Shown piece after piece: positions 25,901-36,050 of a stretch of 64,000 bases of DNA (position 1 is its first letter; each line of letters opens with the position of its first letter). The notes beneath the pieces were generated by a model. The model saw only the letters and a program-made list of their open reading frames with translations. It was not told where the DNA came from and ran no database searches. Origin of the DNA: Lactarius indigo (taxonomy: Eukaryota; Basidiomycota; Agaricomycetes; Russulales; Russulaceae); contig JAFKAC010000068.1 of the NCBI GenBank assembly GCA_025766275.1, forward strand, positions 265,337 to 329,336, given 5' to 3'. A program made the position numbers and the translations under genes.

Positions 25901-28185
25901 CTTGCTTGTACGCAACTTCAGCCCACGAATCTATCGTGATGGTGGCGCTCAAATGTCCATGCCGATTACGGTGAGGCGTGGCCGAAACAGCAAAACTGGG
26001 ATGACGAACCACTGATCTCGCAGAAGCCGCGACGTCGCGGTGCGAAGCATCGCTCCCACTTCGCCATTCTCGGAACCAAAGGACCAAGAACCCAACGATT
26101 CGCATGATTAGCATATCACGCGCAGGCGTAAAAATGCATGGATGGTAACATGTTGTCTCTACGAAAATGCCCTTTAGTCCTATCATAGTACGTACAATCC
26201 AGGATATCACCTGTTCACGGACCTTGTCCATCCATCAACGTCGGGCATAGGCAGCGAAGCCTACCATATTCGTCGCTCATTGTAACCGAGGTGTGTCCCT
26301 CCGCTCGCTTCTTTATTGGTGTGATTTGGCTCGTTCGAGGCTCCAAGAAGCCCAAGATTACGAATTTACAGTCGAGTTACCTCCCGAGAATACTGGTATG
26401 CATATTGTTCCCAGTGTTGAGGCTTGCAGAGGCGGCAGCGTGCGCCCACCATTTGATGACGCGAAGACGGACCAGGATGCGGGCAGGAACCATACGTGAT
26501 CACTTTACCCATTTCGAGACAGATATTCTGGGGCCATCCAATGACTGAATAGCGTCGGACCACAAATCGACTGCACCATTTGCTATAGGCCATGTGGGGG
26601 GGAGATGCCAAGCGAAGGTTAGCCCGGAATGCTGCAACGGCACGGTCACCTCGTTGCATCACTGCATATTAGTACCCTTCGCCCCTCCTTCAAACCCCGA
26701 TTTCCTTGTCAGCAATGCTACAATTCTTCCGTCAAGACTGGACTGACTGTCTTCTGGCGCGGTTATGATAGCGTGGCTTCCGGCTCGCCACGTCATCTCA
26801 TAATGCTCAACCATCCATGCGAGTTCTCCCTGATTACTGTCTCGCTGGCAACGAGAGCTTCTCGTGCGGCAATAACTACAGAATCACTTCGACTTGGAAC
26901 CAGCAAGATGACCATTCTTTGCCGCTACGAGCTTAATCGGACCTCTCAATCCATTTTTCCTGTTCTTTCTTTATTTCTTTGGTCTACTCGGGTGTACTTA
27001 GGAAGACACCCTTTGCGTGTACTAACCCCCCTGTGCCTCAGTTCATCACGGTCATACCCACAAGGTCCAAGGTCATCAAAGTTCACTTCATTCGTTGGCT
27101 TTTGACTTATTGGCGCTTTGGCTGTATTCGTTCCCCATGCTAATCAATGTTGCGTTTAGTTTTGGCCGACGCCTTCCTTCAGCCGATTTTCCACGGAGCG
27201 TCAATTTTTGGTGAGTCCATACACTCGCATAAAACTGCGTCATCAGGGAACGCCCATCTTCTCGAGGTCATGGAAACGCCTGTCCGAGGGGCGACTTGCG
27301 ATCTTCTATCATACCTCGGAGCCATCCTTCGAAAGCTGTTGGCGCGCCCCAAAGCGATGCGACCGTCTCCATGGGCCGATAGTGCTGTTCTTAGTCAGAA
27401 GCGCGGCTGGTATTGTGGCCGCGGCTCCCTCACGAGCGTCGCTCCACTCCATCCATTGCCATCAAACGCTCGAATAATCACAGAACTGATGAAGTACTAA
27501 ATTGGCACCAGCGGCATCCTGCTGTACTCAATCACCGAACACAGCCAGCCTCCAAATTTATCGACTTGTCACGAGCCGGAATCCGTGCGAAAAGGTTTCG
27601 AGCGGTGACGGTAAATCGAGAAGGAAAGTAAAGTGGGAGAGGAATACAGCTTTGTCCCAACAGCGCAAGGTGCGCGCTCACAGAGGCAGTGATGCCGTGC
27701 TTAGAGAGCAAGCTTGAAGCTTGAATATTTATTATGAGGGTCGGACGTTGATGTGCGTTGGCTCAATCGGGACTAACCAACGACGGGCGTGCGGATAATT
27801 CCGTTCAAGGCACGCGTTAGACATAAGGGGTACCGTTGCTGCCGTGGGCCGTATGATTAGCTCCCGTGGCTGCACGTAGTCCAGAGCAAAGGGGTCTTCA
27901 ATCGTCGTATCCCAGTAGACACTGGGGTCTGTTGTCGGTACAGCGTGAGCACGATGCCAAGTGGACTCTCAATAGCGGTGCTTATCCGGGTGATCGTCCA
28001 CAAGTTAGCGGCGCCGCTGCGGCAGGGCGCTTGTTCCTAGTGCCGACGGGTCAAGCCTGAGGCTGTCCATCAAAGCACATCATCACCGTGTACGACTACG
28101 GCGACCACCATCCAAATTTGCTCCCTCCCACAACATCACCCTTCTCAATCTTTCTAACGATCGAGGGGACCCACTTTTTACCGCC
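19991..28185. other. Gene-poor interval (about 8.2 kb)
   Basis: No gene can be firmly supported. Weak candidates: a plus-strand frame at 20412-20654 behind a C/T-rich stretch, which could be the first exon of an unknown gene; a minus-strand frame at 23544-23164 (126 codons, Ser/Gly-rich start); and a plus-strand segment at 26293-26400 whose local composition (SLLYWCDLARSRLQEAQDYE) looks coding but leads nowhere. T- and A-runs sit at 20113-20125 and 25119-25131. No LTR, terminal inverted repeat, tRNA or tandem array was seen. Confidence 0.4.
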
Positions 28186-28839
28186 ATGTCCTATCGCAAA
28201 GACAGCCTTGGGGGTTATGACCACTCTCTCTTATCGTCTGTGCCTGGCCCAACAAGAGCAGAGAAACAGGTACGTGGAGCTCCCACCCTTATGTTTGTTT
28301 TTTTCTCCCTTCCTTGGAACGGCAAATCTGAGTGGCCTTTTCCCCTTGCGTGTTGTTAGGAAGGATACAATGTCGACCTGCTCGAGGAAAGCCGCGATCA
28401 CCGCGCACCTTCCCCCCCCACTAACGGCGCAACGTCGGACCATAATGGTACCTTACTTGACTACAGCCCTGGAGCCGTGAGCTTTGCTCGCAAAGAAGAC
28501 CCGAAGACGGCGACGATGAATGATTATGAGCCCGTCGAGAGACGGGTACCGTGGTATCGGACGAGGAAAGGGATCATTGGGATCGTCGTGGTCGCCATTG
28601 TTATCATTGCCGCCGCTGTGGGAGGAGGAGTGGGTGGCACACAACATCACTCCAACAATGCTACCAAAAGCAACGCCACAAATGGAGTGGGACAGTCAGC
28701 GAACAATTCTTCCCAGAGTGTCGACCAGAGCAACTCCACGTCCAGTTCTTCTTCATTGCACTCTATCAACACCGAGTCCACAGTGCAGGGCCCAAGTTCA
28801 AGTCCTCCACAACCTAGTGGTAGTCAGGGTGGTCTCTGA
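28186..28839 (+). CDS. Small type II membrane protein with Ser/Asn-rich tail
   Basis: Unrecognised function. The model has two exons (28186-28269 and 28360-28839) joined in phase across a 90 nt intron and gives 187 residues. The start MSYRKDSLGGYDHSLLSS has a good fungal start context (accgccATGtc). A charged cytosolic stretch ends in WYRTRKG, followed by one membrane helix, IIGIVVVAIVIIAAAVGGGV. The 70-residue tail outside is built almost only of Ser, Asn, Gln, Thr and Pro, with many N-x-S/T sites. The N-terminal layout matches the type II anchors that Agaricomycetes place before secreted enzymes such as GH16-type glucan-modifying proteins. Here the stop codon comes right after the linker, so the protein may be a truncated anchor or a stand-alone small wall protein. 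A missed downstream exon was looked for to 29.1 kb and not found. Confidence 0.7.
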
Positions 28840-29171
28840 GGTTCGTTTCTCTGGGCATAATGTTCGGTGTTCCTTTTGGTTAGCCCTCAGACGCGCAGCA
28901 GCGTTACAAAGTCGGGTTTGGGTCCGTATTCTCCGGCCAATTTCGTGCCATATGTATAAATACGCTTACTTACACTATGGCGGACCATGTCTCTTATTAC
29001 GTGGATTTTTTTATTCTTCTACTGCATGTGGGTGTGAACTATACAAGCTGAGCAATATCATGCGACGTATGGGGTTCTAACAGGAACAGCAAGAGGAGTT
29101 CTTATTACGCTCGAACGTCACAGCGGGAATATCTAGTAGCACAATCAATGGTGAAGACGAAAAAGACTGCT

Positions 29172-29747
29172 CTACGGAGCTGCGTCGATTTTTATCAAAG
29201 GTAGACCAAGACTGGTAGTGTCCCTTTCGGCGAGCCCTCTGACTTTCCTCATGACATCCTCTAGCAATCGAAGAAGTCTCTCAATCTCCTCTTCATCGCG
29301 CTCCCTTGCATCGACGACCATCTGGCGGTCATGGTCCAAGAGAGAGGCCCTCATTTCGACTACTAACGAGCGGAAGTCTTGCAGTCGCGTGGCTGCATCG
29401 AGTATGGATCCCGAGGCACCTATCACGGGTGACGTCGAGGCCATGCAGGATAGCCCGGAATTCTCGGAAAGAGAGACATGCCTTCTGCAGGATTCTGGGA
29501 AGGGCTTGGTGCTTGCACGAGATAGATCAGGGTACAGGCTCTGTACGGGGCGGACGGACACGTCCCCCGCCTCAGTGCCTGAAACTGTGATCCAGGGCCA
29601 ACTGGCGTCTGCGTCCTCGCAAGGTGAAGAAACCGGTGTTTGGAGTGCAGGAGATGGAGGGGAGAATGCAAGATGGGGCGGGGCTGACGTGCGCTCCGAT
29701 ACGGAAAGTCGGTCCCGGGGACGAAACTTGGGGGAGCACGCGATCAT
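29172..29747 (-). CDS. Hypothetical protein with C-terminal coiled coil
   Basis: Single open frame of 191 residues with no recognised family. The first 95 residues are Ser/Pro-rich and probably disordered. From about residue 125 the sequence becomes a clear charged amphipathic helix, including MRASLLDHDRQMVVDARERD and EEEIERLLRLLEDVMRKVRG, with leucines at heptad spacing, and it ends LIKIDAAP. A frame of similar length exists on the opposite strand (29218-29754), but it lacks such a pattern. The helix is the main reason to prefer the minus strand. Further exons at the 5' side (29.75-30.0 kb) are possible; I could not fix one. It faces the small membrane-protein gene tail-to-tail. Confidence 0.45.
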   Translation of the reverse strand: MIACSPKFRPRDRLSVSERTSAPPHLAFSPPSPALQTPVSSPCEDADASWPWITVSGTEAGDVSVRPVQSLYPDLSRASTKPFPESCRRHVSLSENSGLSCMASTSPVIGASGSILDAATRLQDFRSLVVEMRASLLDHDRQMVVDARERDEEEIERLLRLLEDVMRKVRGLAERDTTSLGLPLIKIDAAP

Positions 29748-31039
29748 TTGTTAGCTGCTTCTTTGAGCGAGGTACAAAGCCTTTGGCTTGACGATAAGTC
29801 ACACCCAGCTGCGGTGAAATATGTCGTACCCTTCCATAACCCATTCACGTGCCTAAGAAAAGAGTGACGGTGTGAGAGGGACGTCTCCCGCAAACGTGCT
29901 TCATGCGGGGAGGAAGGAATATGAGTGCCCAAGTGTATCGAGACGGCTGTCTGAGACGGTATCAAGGACCTCGAAGGCATTATGGTGGGTTACTACCCCT
30001 TCGACGAGCTCGCATGCTGCGGTTTAAAGTAGCTAAATTTGAAGCCGGCTGGTTTTCTTTAGAATGAGGCAGTGGGTAAGCCGGACCTGTTCCATTCCAG
30101 AAAGGAAGAAGAGTAACGTTGCCCAGTATAGCCGATGCACTTTCGTGGTGAGTATTCCATTGGCCGCAGTAGGCTGTTCGGTCAGGGCTAACGACCACAG
30201 GCTCGAGCTGAAGACAAAGCCGAGGGCGTATGCTCCATGCATCCGCCGTTCGTTGATTTCGCGATTGGAACTTGAAGGTGGCGTGCGAAATCCGCGATCT
30301 CCACTCGACATTCTCAGACTCGGAAAGGGGCAATCATCGACCTACCGCACCAGCTTGCACCAGAGGCACGATTCAGTTATTGCAAATTATGGCTGTATAT
30401 TGGCTTCTTATTTTCTGAATCTTCGCGCAGTGCTGTCTTCCTCTGAAGGACGGATCGTGTCCTCCAATCGACCATTTTCTCGTCCGATTGGAAGGTTCCT
30501 CAGGTACCTGTATTTATACTGGGGCTCTTTAGCCCCTGAAGAATCTAACGAGTTGAGTTGGCCTTTTGTTGACACCCTCTCCTACTGCCAGCGCGCCCCA
30601 AAAACCTCACAATCTCATCTTACCGATAGTGTATACCAATCCTGTGAAGCCTCGTTTCGAAAACTCAGAGTAGAACTGAAACTTTCCGTACTGATTATCA
30701 CCTCCCGCATGCGTGTCATCCAACTGTGCGGTACCCTGAGAATCATCTAGCCCAGGGTCTGACTTTTCTCTAACTACTACCCAGCGTAAATGGAGACGAA
30801 TTTATGGCACACTTGGTACAAGCTGCTTTCTAAATTCGGCATTAGCACACCCCTTATCGCCCTGTTTCGAGCGGTCGTCTATACAAGTTTAGGCGACGTA
30901 CCAGGTGGTAGGCTGAATGACTGCTCCACCACACAAGCGTAAAACAGATGGGATGAGTACCCCTGCGGGCAACCCGTTTGCTGTAGGACGGCCACGATAC
31001 AGATGCTGGACGTGTCTGTTCCGGTCACAAAAGATACGG
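29748..31039. other. Intergenic, no supported gene
   Basis: Open frames at 29980-30333 (-) and 30064-30750 (+) overlap each other and show no domain. The right part borders the retroelement relic and could contain further unrecognised pieces of it. Confidence 0.35.
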
Positions 31040-31720
31040 TGACGTGGGGTGGGTCTCATAGTATTCAAAAAACGCACCTCCAAAATCGTCAAGTGGAACT
31101 TGCAACCTTTTCAGATTTGGTGACGTGACCAAGTATAGAATCAACGACCGTCCCCATTCACATTTTCCTTCGTTGGGCCATCTTTTTGTGATTTGCGCAC
31201 TCTCGCAAGCAGATTTTCGATATCCCCCCCCTTCAGTCTTGGAAAATATGACGATATCATCGAGGTATACTATTGCGCATTGTCAATGTAGTCGCGAAGG
31301 GTGTCATTCATCATTTTTTGGGAGGTAGTCGGTACGTTTGTCAATCCGAACGGCATTATACTGAACTGATAGTGTCCGTACCAGCATCATGTGAACACAG
31401 TTTTCTTTTTCGCTTCTTCAGTCAGACAAACTCGCTAGTATCCACCGTGCAAGTCAATGCAGGTAAAGAACTTCGCGCCGGAAAAGTTCTGATAGCATTT
31501 GTCTATGCACGGTAACGGGTAAGTATTCGGTTTGGTTAGTTTACTGGCTCTAAAGTCCACGCAGATACAGGTTGTACCGTCCTTCGTAGTTCCTCGACTC
31601 GTGCTACTCTCTGTATCGGAGACACGGAGACGTTACCACCGTTTGACTGTGTTGATTCACCCTCTCGAACTCCTTGCTCCTCTACGCAGTACAGCAACTC
31701 AATCTGGAGAGTTGCGCGAG
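31040..31720 (-). mobile_element. Decayed Ty3/gypsy pol fragment (reverse transcriptase), minus-strand copy
   Basis: Read on the minus strand, this stretch follows the order of a Ty3/gypsy reverse transcriptase, broken by stops and frame shifts. Recognisable blocks in order are DGTTCICVDFRASKLT (about 31600-31550), YPLPCIDKCYQNFSGAKFF and TCIDLHGGY (about 31530-31440), LTEEAKKKTVFT, YGHYQFSIMPFGLTN and the catalytic YLDDIVIFSK (about 31265-31235). A trailing LGHVTKSEKVASST corresponds to the connection region. No intact frame, no LTR and no integrase were seen, so this is a dead fragment. It faces the next feature head-to-head. Confidence 0.85.
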
Positions 31721-31839
31721 CCAAGGATCTACAGAAGAGGTATTCAGTGAGCATGCGAAGAGGGGACGCTAGTAATCTCGTCAAGAGATCTGGTCGTCCA
31801 CTCACTACTCCAGGGACGCGAAGTGACGAAGGCATAAAT

Positions 31840-32530
31840 GTCATCAAAACTTGGTCGGCGCAAAGTTCTTTACTTGCCTCGACTTTGCGCCAAGTTCATC
31901 TGGTCAAAGAAGCGAAAAGGAAAACTGCTCTCACATACTGGTACGAACACTCAGTTCCGCGTAATACTATTTGGATTAACAAACGCACTGCTACCCTCAA
32001 AGAATGAATGAACGACATCCTTCATGACTACATTCAAGCACGCGCAATGTGCATCTTAGCGACATCACCATTTTCTCCAAGACCAAAGGGAAGCATACTG
32101 CAAATGTATTCACGATTATGCGCAAGCCACAAGAAGAGTACCTAGCCCTAAACAAGGTAATGTGAGTGAGGACGCTCATCAATTCTATTTTTGGTCACAT
32201 CCTGAAAAGGTTGCTGCAAAACTGGAGTGGCCATCTTTCCAGTCCTCGACGATTCGGAGGTGTGTGGTTTCCTGAATATCACGGGATAGACACATTATCT
32301 ACGGGTTTGAAAAGGAGGCGAGCCCCTTGTACAAATTGCTCGAAGGCAGCCCTCGCAAAGGTCCCCTAGTATCCCCTGGACAAGAGAATGTGACTCGGCG
32401 ACGATGCGAAGACTCAGGATAGCACTCACCTCTGCTGACCTTCTGGTCCACCCCACTCCATCGCATCTCTTGTGGTTGATATAGGTGCTTCTGGGAACTG
32501 CATCGAGATTCGCGCCAACATCTGGGAAAG
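31840..32530 (+). mobile_element. Decayed Ty3/gypsy pol fragment, plus-strand copy
   Basis: A second copy of the same family in the opposite orientation. Blocks in order: AKFFTCLDFA (about 31868-31895), LVKEAKRKTALTYWYEHSV, MNDILHDYIQ, DITIFSKTKGKH near 32065, HPEKVAAKLEWP (about 32200), GFEKEASPLYKLLEGSP (about 32310-32360), LTSADLLVHP and SLVVDIGASGNCIE (about 32435-32515). The last two resemble the start of the RNase H region. It is full of stops and shifts. At several places it aligns base by base with the minus copy, for example the 'gacgatt..ggaggtg.gt' stretch at about 32245 against about 31085. It reaches further 3' than the minus copy. No LTR seen. Confidence 0.85.
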
Positions 32531-32755
32531 TCGTTAAACTTTTCGAGACGGCCGCTCGCCTGAGTGTGTTAATGAACGTCGTACGACATTTTGTACAGCA
32601 CCACTATGCTCCTCATATGCGTCATGCATCGTCAGTCTGGCGTATGACGTCATTACCATGGCTCAGGCTCCGCCTCTAGTTTAAAACACCCGTCGGTTGC
32701 TTTCATGCTCGATCACAACTTTCTTTCAATACTCAAGTAAATCATACAACGCGAC

Positions 32756-33278
32756 ATGTCTGACTTCAGTTCTTTCGCTAAAACCGTCACCCCAAGTAAC
32801 CCGCCTCGGTCTCCAGGCGGTCGTACGGGGCAGGAGCTGTCTGAGTCCCAGCATTTGGACCGGAGCCAATACGTCGAAGAGGTCGATACTGGTGCGCAGG
32901 GCCAGAACGCGTTCAATTCCGAGCGGCCGTTGAATGTCCAGCCTGTTCAAAGTGGTAGGTGCCGGTGTAGGGCTCCGTTGGAGATCATATAGCTGAAGTG
33001 CGCGGACTTCTGTATTATTCTAGGTGGCGTTGCTCGTGACGGAAAAGACAGTCTACCCATGGGAAAGGCGGGGTTGGTAGATAAAGCTATTGGAAAAGTA
33101 GAAAAGGTCGGGTCTCTCTTGGCTTTGCCTTTCTCGTCGTCTAACATGTAGGGCCTCGTGATCGTGACAGGTAATCGGTAAAGCCACCCGCAATGATGAT
33201 ATGCACGAAGCTGGCGAGCTTCGCGAGTCTGGGGGGAAGGAAGCCGCTACTGGACAGGCTCGCGCGCCGCATGACTAG
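32756..33278 (+). CDS. Small hydrophilic protein, CsbD/stress-response-like C-terminus
   Basis: Three exons (32756-32954, 33024-33106 and 33171-33278) join in phase to 129 residues. The protein is polar throughout, without signal peptide or membrane segment. The first half is Pro/Ser/Gln-rich and likely disordered. The second half reads GKAGLVDKAIGKVEKVIGKA and RNDDMHEAGELRESGGKEAA, repeating the Gly-Lys/Ala pattern seen in fungal CsbD-like and other small hydrophilic stress proteins. That assignment is a guess from composition. The gene lies only 115 bp upstream of the adaptin gene on the same strand, so its terminator and the adaptin promoter must overlap. Confidence 0.7.
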
Positions 33279-33393
33279 TTTGTTAGTTGAATCGAGGTGT
33301 ACAATTGCACGGGTTACGTAATACGATATGGATTTGGGCGGCTCTGCCAGCTGAGATGCCTGAACGCAACCGCGTTATTCTTCCTTTGTTGCC

Positions 33394-36050
33394 ATGAATG
33401 TATTCTCCAGAGCGGCCCCAAAGAAAGGTTCGCGCAGATTGTGCAATCCACGTCTATGCTATTAATCACTGGCCAGGCGAGAATTTTGAGCTTCGGGCAG
33501 ATTTGAACAGCGAGTATCGCGACAAACGGAAGGATGCTATAAAGAAGGTCATCGCTAATATGACGGTTGGGAAGGGTGCGTACGAAGATCTTACTTTTAT
33601 TGACTGTTCTGCTGGAGCCTCTCTCGAAAGATGTCAGTGGTCTTTTTCCCGATGTACTCAAGAACATGCAAACCGAGGATATCGAGCAAAAGAAACTCGT
33701 CTATCTCTACCTCATTAATTACGCAAAAACACAGCCGGATCTAGTCATCCTTGCCGTGAACACATTCGTCAAAGACTCAGACGACCACAATCCGCTCATC
33801 CGCGCACTGGCCATCCGTACGATGGGCTGCATCCGCGTCGAGAAGATCATCGACTACATCGCAGGTCCTTTACAAAAGTCCTTGCATGACGAAAATCCAT
33901 ATGTACGAAAAACGGCCGCCCTATGTGTTGCCAAATTATACGACCTCAAGCCTGAGTTAGTTCTGGAGAATGGCTTTCTAGAACAACTTCACGAGATGAT
34001 TTCGGACAGCAACCCGATGGTGCGTGCATTAATTTCCACTCTTCCATCGCCTAATGCTCCCCAAAGGTTGTCGCAAATACCATCACCGCATTAGCGGATA
34101 TCCACACATCAGCAACTTCCCAGCCGTCCACCTCTTCCTCTGATCCAGCCGTATTCACCGTTACGCCTACGATCTTAAATAAGCTCCTCATCGCGCTCAA
34201 CGAATGTTCCGAGTGGGGCCGTGTCGCTATTCTGTCTGCATTGGCAAGGTACGAAGCTCAGGATGAGAAAGAAAGCGAACATATATGCGAGCGCGTGGTA
34301 CCTCAGTTCCAGCATGTGAACGGAAGCGTCGTTCTCGGCGCTGTCAGGGTGGGTCCATTTACTCTACTTCTCGAGAGAACATCTGCGTGACGTCTTAGTA
34401 GGTAATTATGATCCACATGCGCAAAGTGAAGCGTGAGGACTTCAACAAGCAACTCATACGCAAGATGGCTCCACCCCTTGTCACCCTTCTGTCTTCTCCA
34501 CCGGAAGTGCAGTGGATCGCGCTGAGAAACATCAATCTTCTACTTCAAAAGCGCAGCGATATCCTGTCCAACGAGATGCGTGTATTTTTCTGCAAGTATA
34601 ACGACCCTCTGTATGTCAAAGTGGAAAAGTTGGACATCATGGTTCGCTTGGCGAACGAAAACAACGTAGACGCGTTGTTGAGCGAGCTGAAGGAGTACGT
34701 TGGCCCGCTCCTTCGGGGTATATTCTGCTCTGACGGACTCATGATAGATATGCCTCTGAGGTTGATGTCGATTTCGTGAGACGTAGTATCAAGGCTATAG
34801 GTCAAGCAGCAGTCAAGATCGAGGCTGGCGCTGAGCGGTGTGTCAATGTATTGTTGGACCTTATCGCGACTCGAGTCAGCTATGTCGTGCAAGAAGCCGT
34901 CGTAGTAATGAAGGTCCTTCCTTCTATTAATATTTCCCAGCAATCTCTGATCTTGGGTGTTCAGGACATTTTCCGAAGATACCCCATGACATACGAAGGC
35001 GTCATCCCGACCTTATGCGCAAATCTAGAAGAATTAGACGAGCCAGAAGCGAAGGCGTCTCTTATTTGGATTATCGGAGAATACGCTAATAAGATCGACA
35101 ATGCCGACGAACTATTAAACATCTTCGTGGAGACTTTCACCGAGGAGTCCTATTCTGTGCGATTTCCTTTCGTCTCGATACATGCACCGCCGTTGACCTG
35201 CGCACGCGGGTTGTAGGTACAATTGCAGACGCTCACCGCAGTTGTGAAGCTTTTCCTTTTCAAGCCCGACACATCACAGGGTTTGGTCCAACGTATCCTC
35301 AATACGGCGACAAAGGACTGCGATTCGCCCGATGTAAGGGATCGGGCGTATATCTACTGGCGTCTTCTGTCAACAGACCCCGGAGCAGCAAAGGTAGCTA
35401 GGTTTTGCGTCAGTTTCTGTCGTCGCTCCCGCTCATACTCGGTAGTCTGTCGTTCTCGCACACCGACCGCCGATCTCGTTGCCTCGCACTACCGTTGCTC
35501 CTGCACTACTCAACGAGCTAATCGGCGAAGTGTCCAGTCTGGCAAGCGTCTATCAAAAGCCAGCCGCGACTTTCATCGGCCAGGGGCGAGTCGGCGCTGA
35601 AGCAATGCAGCGCAGAGGAGCTGAGTGGGTTATCATTTCTCCTTACCTCCCACAAGGAACTGAGCTTTCGTGTCCGTTAGTCTTGCCGATTCGGCCAAGG
35701 CCGCACTTCAAACAGTTGCCGCTGGACAGGTATCAGAAAATCTACTCGACTTCGACGACGAGCCCGCGGCGGAGCAACCGACAGGCCTCGCTGCTACCCA
35801 AGTGCTGCAACAACCCGCGGCAAAGAACATCATGTCCGGTACATCGACCAACCCTCTGGACGATCTCGTTTCGATCTTTGGAAGTTCGTCCTTATCATCC
35901 AGCGTGCCGCAGGCCGCACCTGCAGGGGGGGCGCCAGCTCTAGACCCATTCCTCGGGTTCGGCGAGGTCGTTTCTCCAATTGCACCGGCGGCAGCAACAC
36001 AGCCGACGACAGCGTCAAACCAGCAGGAAGATCTCCTAGGGCTATTCTAG
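33394..36050 (+). CDS. APL2: AP-1 complex beta subunit (beta-adaptin)
   Basis: Large subunit of the AP-1 clathrin adaptor that sorts cargo at the trans-Golgi and endosomes. Ten exons join without a break: 33394-33427, 33477-33575, 33631-34019, 34067-34348, 34402-34694, 34748-34913, 34965-35156, 35217-35393, 35446-35624 and 35681-36050. They encode 726 residues. The start gives [20 protein letters not shown]. The adaptin N-terminal HEAT solenoid includes [59 protein letters not shown] and [20 protein letters not shown]. The hinge (about residues 600-726) is Ala/Pro/Ser-rich and ends [15 protein letters not shown] is a clathrin-box-like motif. There is no appendage ('ear') domain, as in yeast Apl2, which has nearly the same length. 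Intron 5 is best read with donor gtacgt at 34695, which restores the conserved [13 protein letters not shown]. Confidence 0.95.

Noticed and set aside
26629..27105. Plus-strand frame of 158 codons
   Set aside because: No domain, Ser/Leu/Arg-rich, no start context or exon partners.
29218..29754. Plus-strand frame of 178 codons opposite the coiled-coil protein
   Set aside because: Lacks heptad or domain pattern; the minus strand explains the region better.
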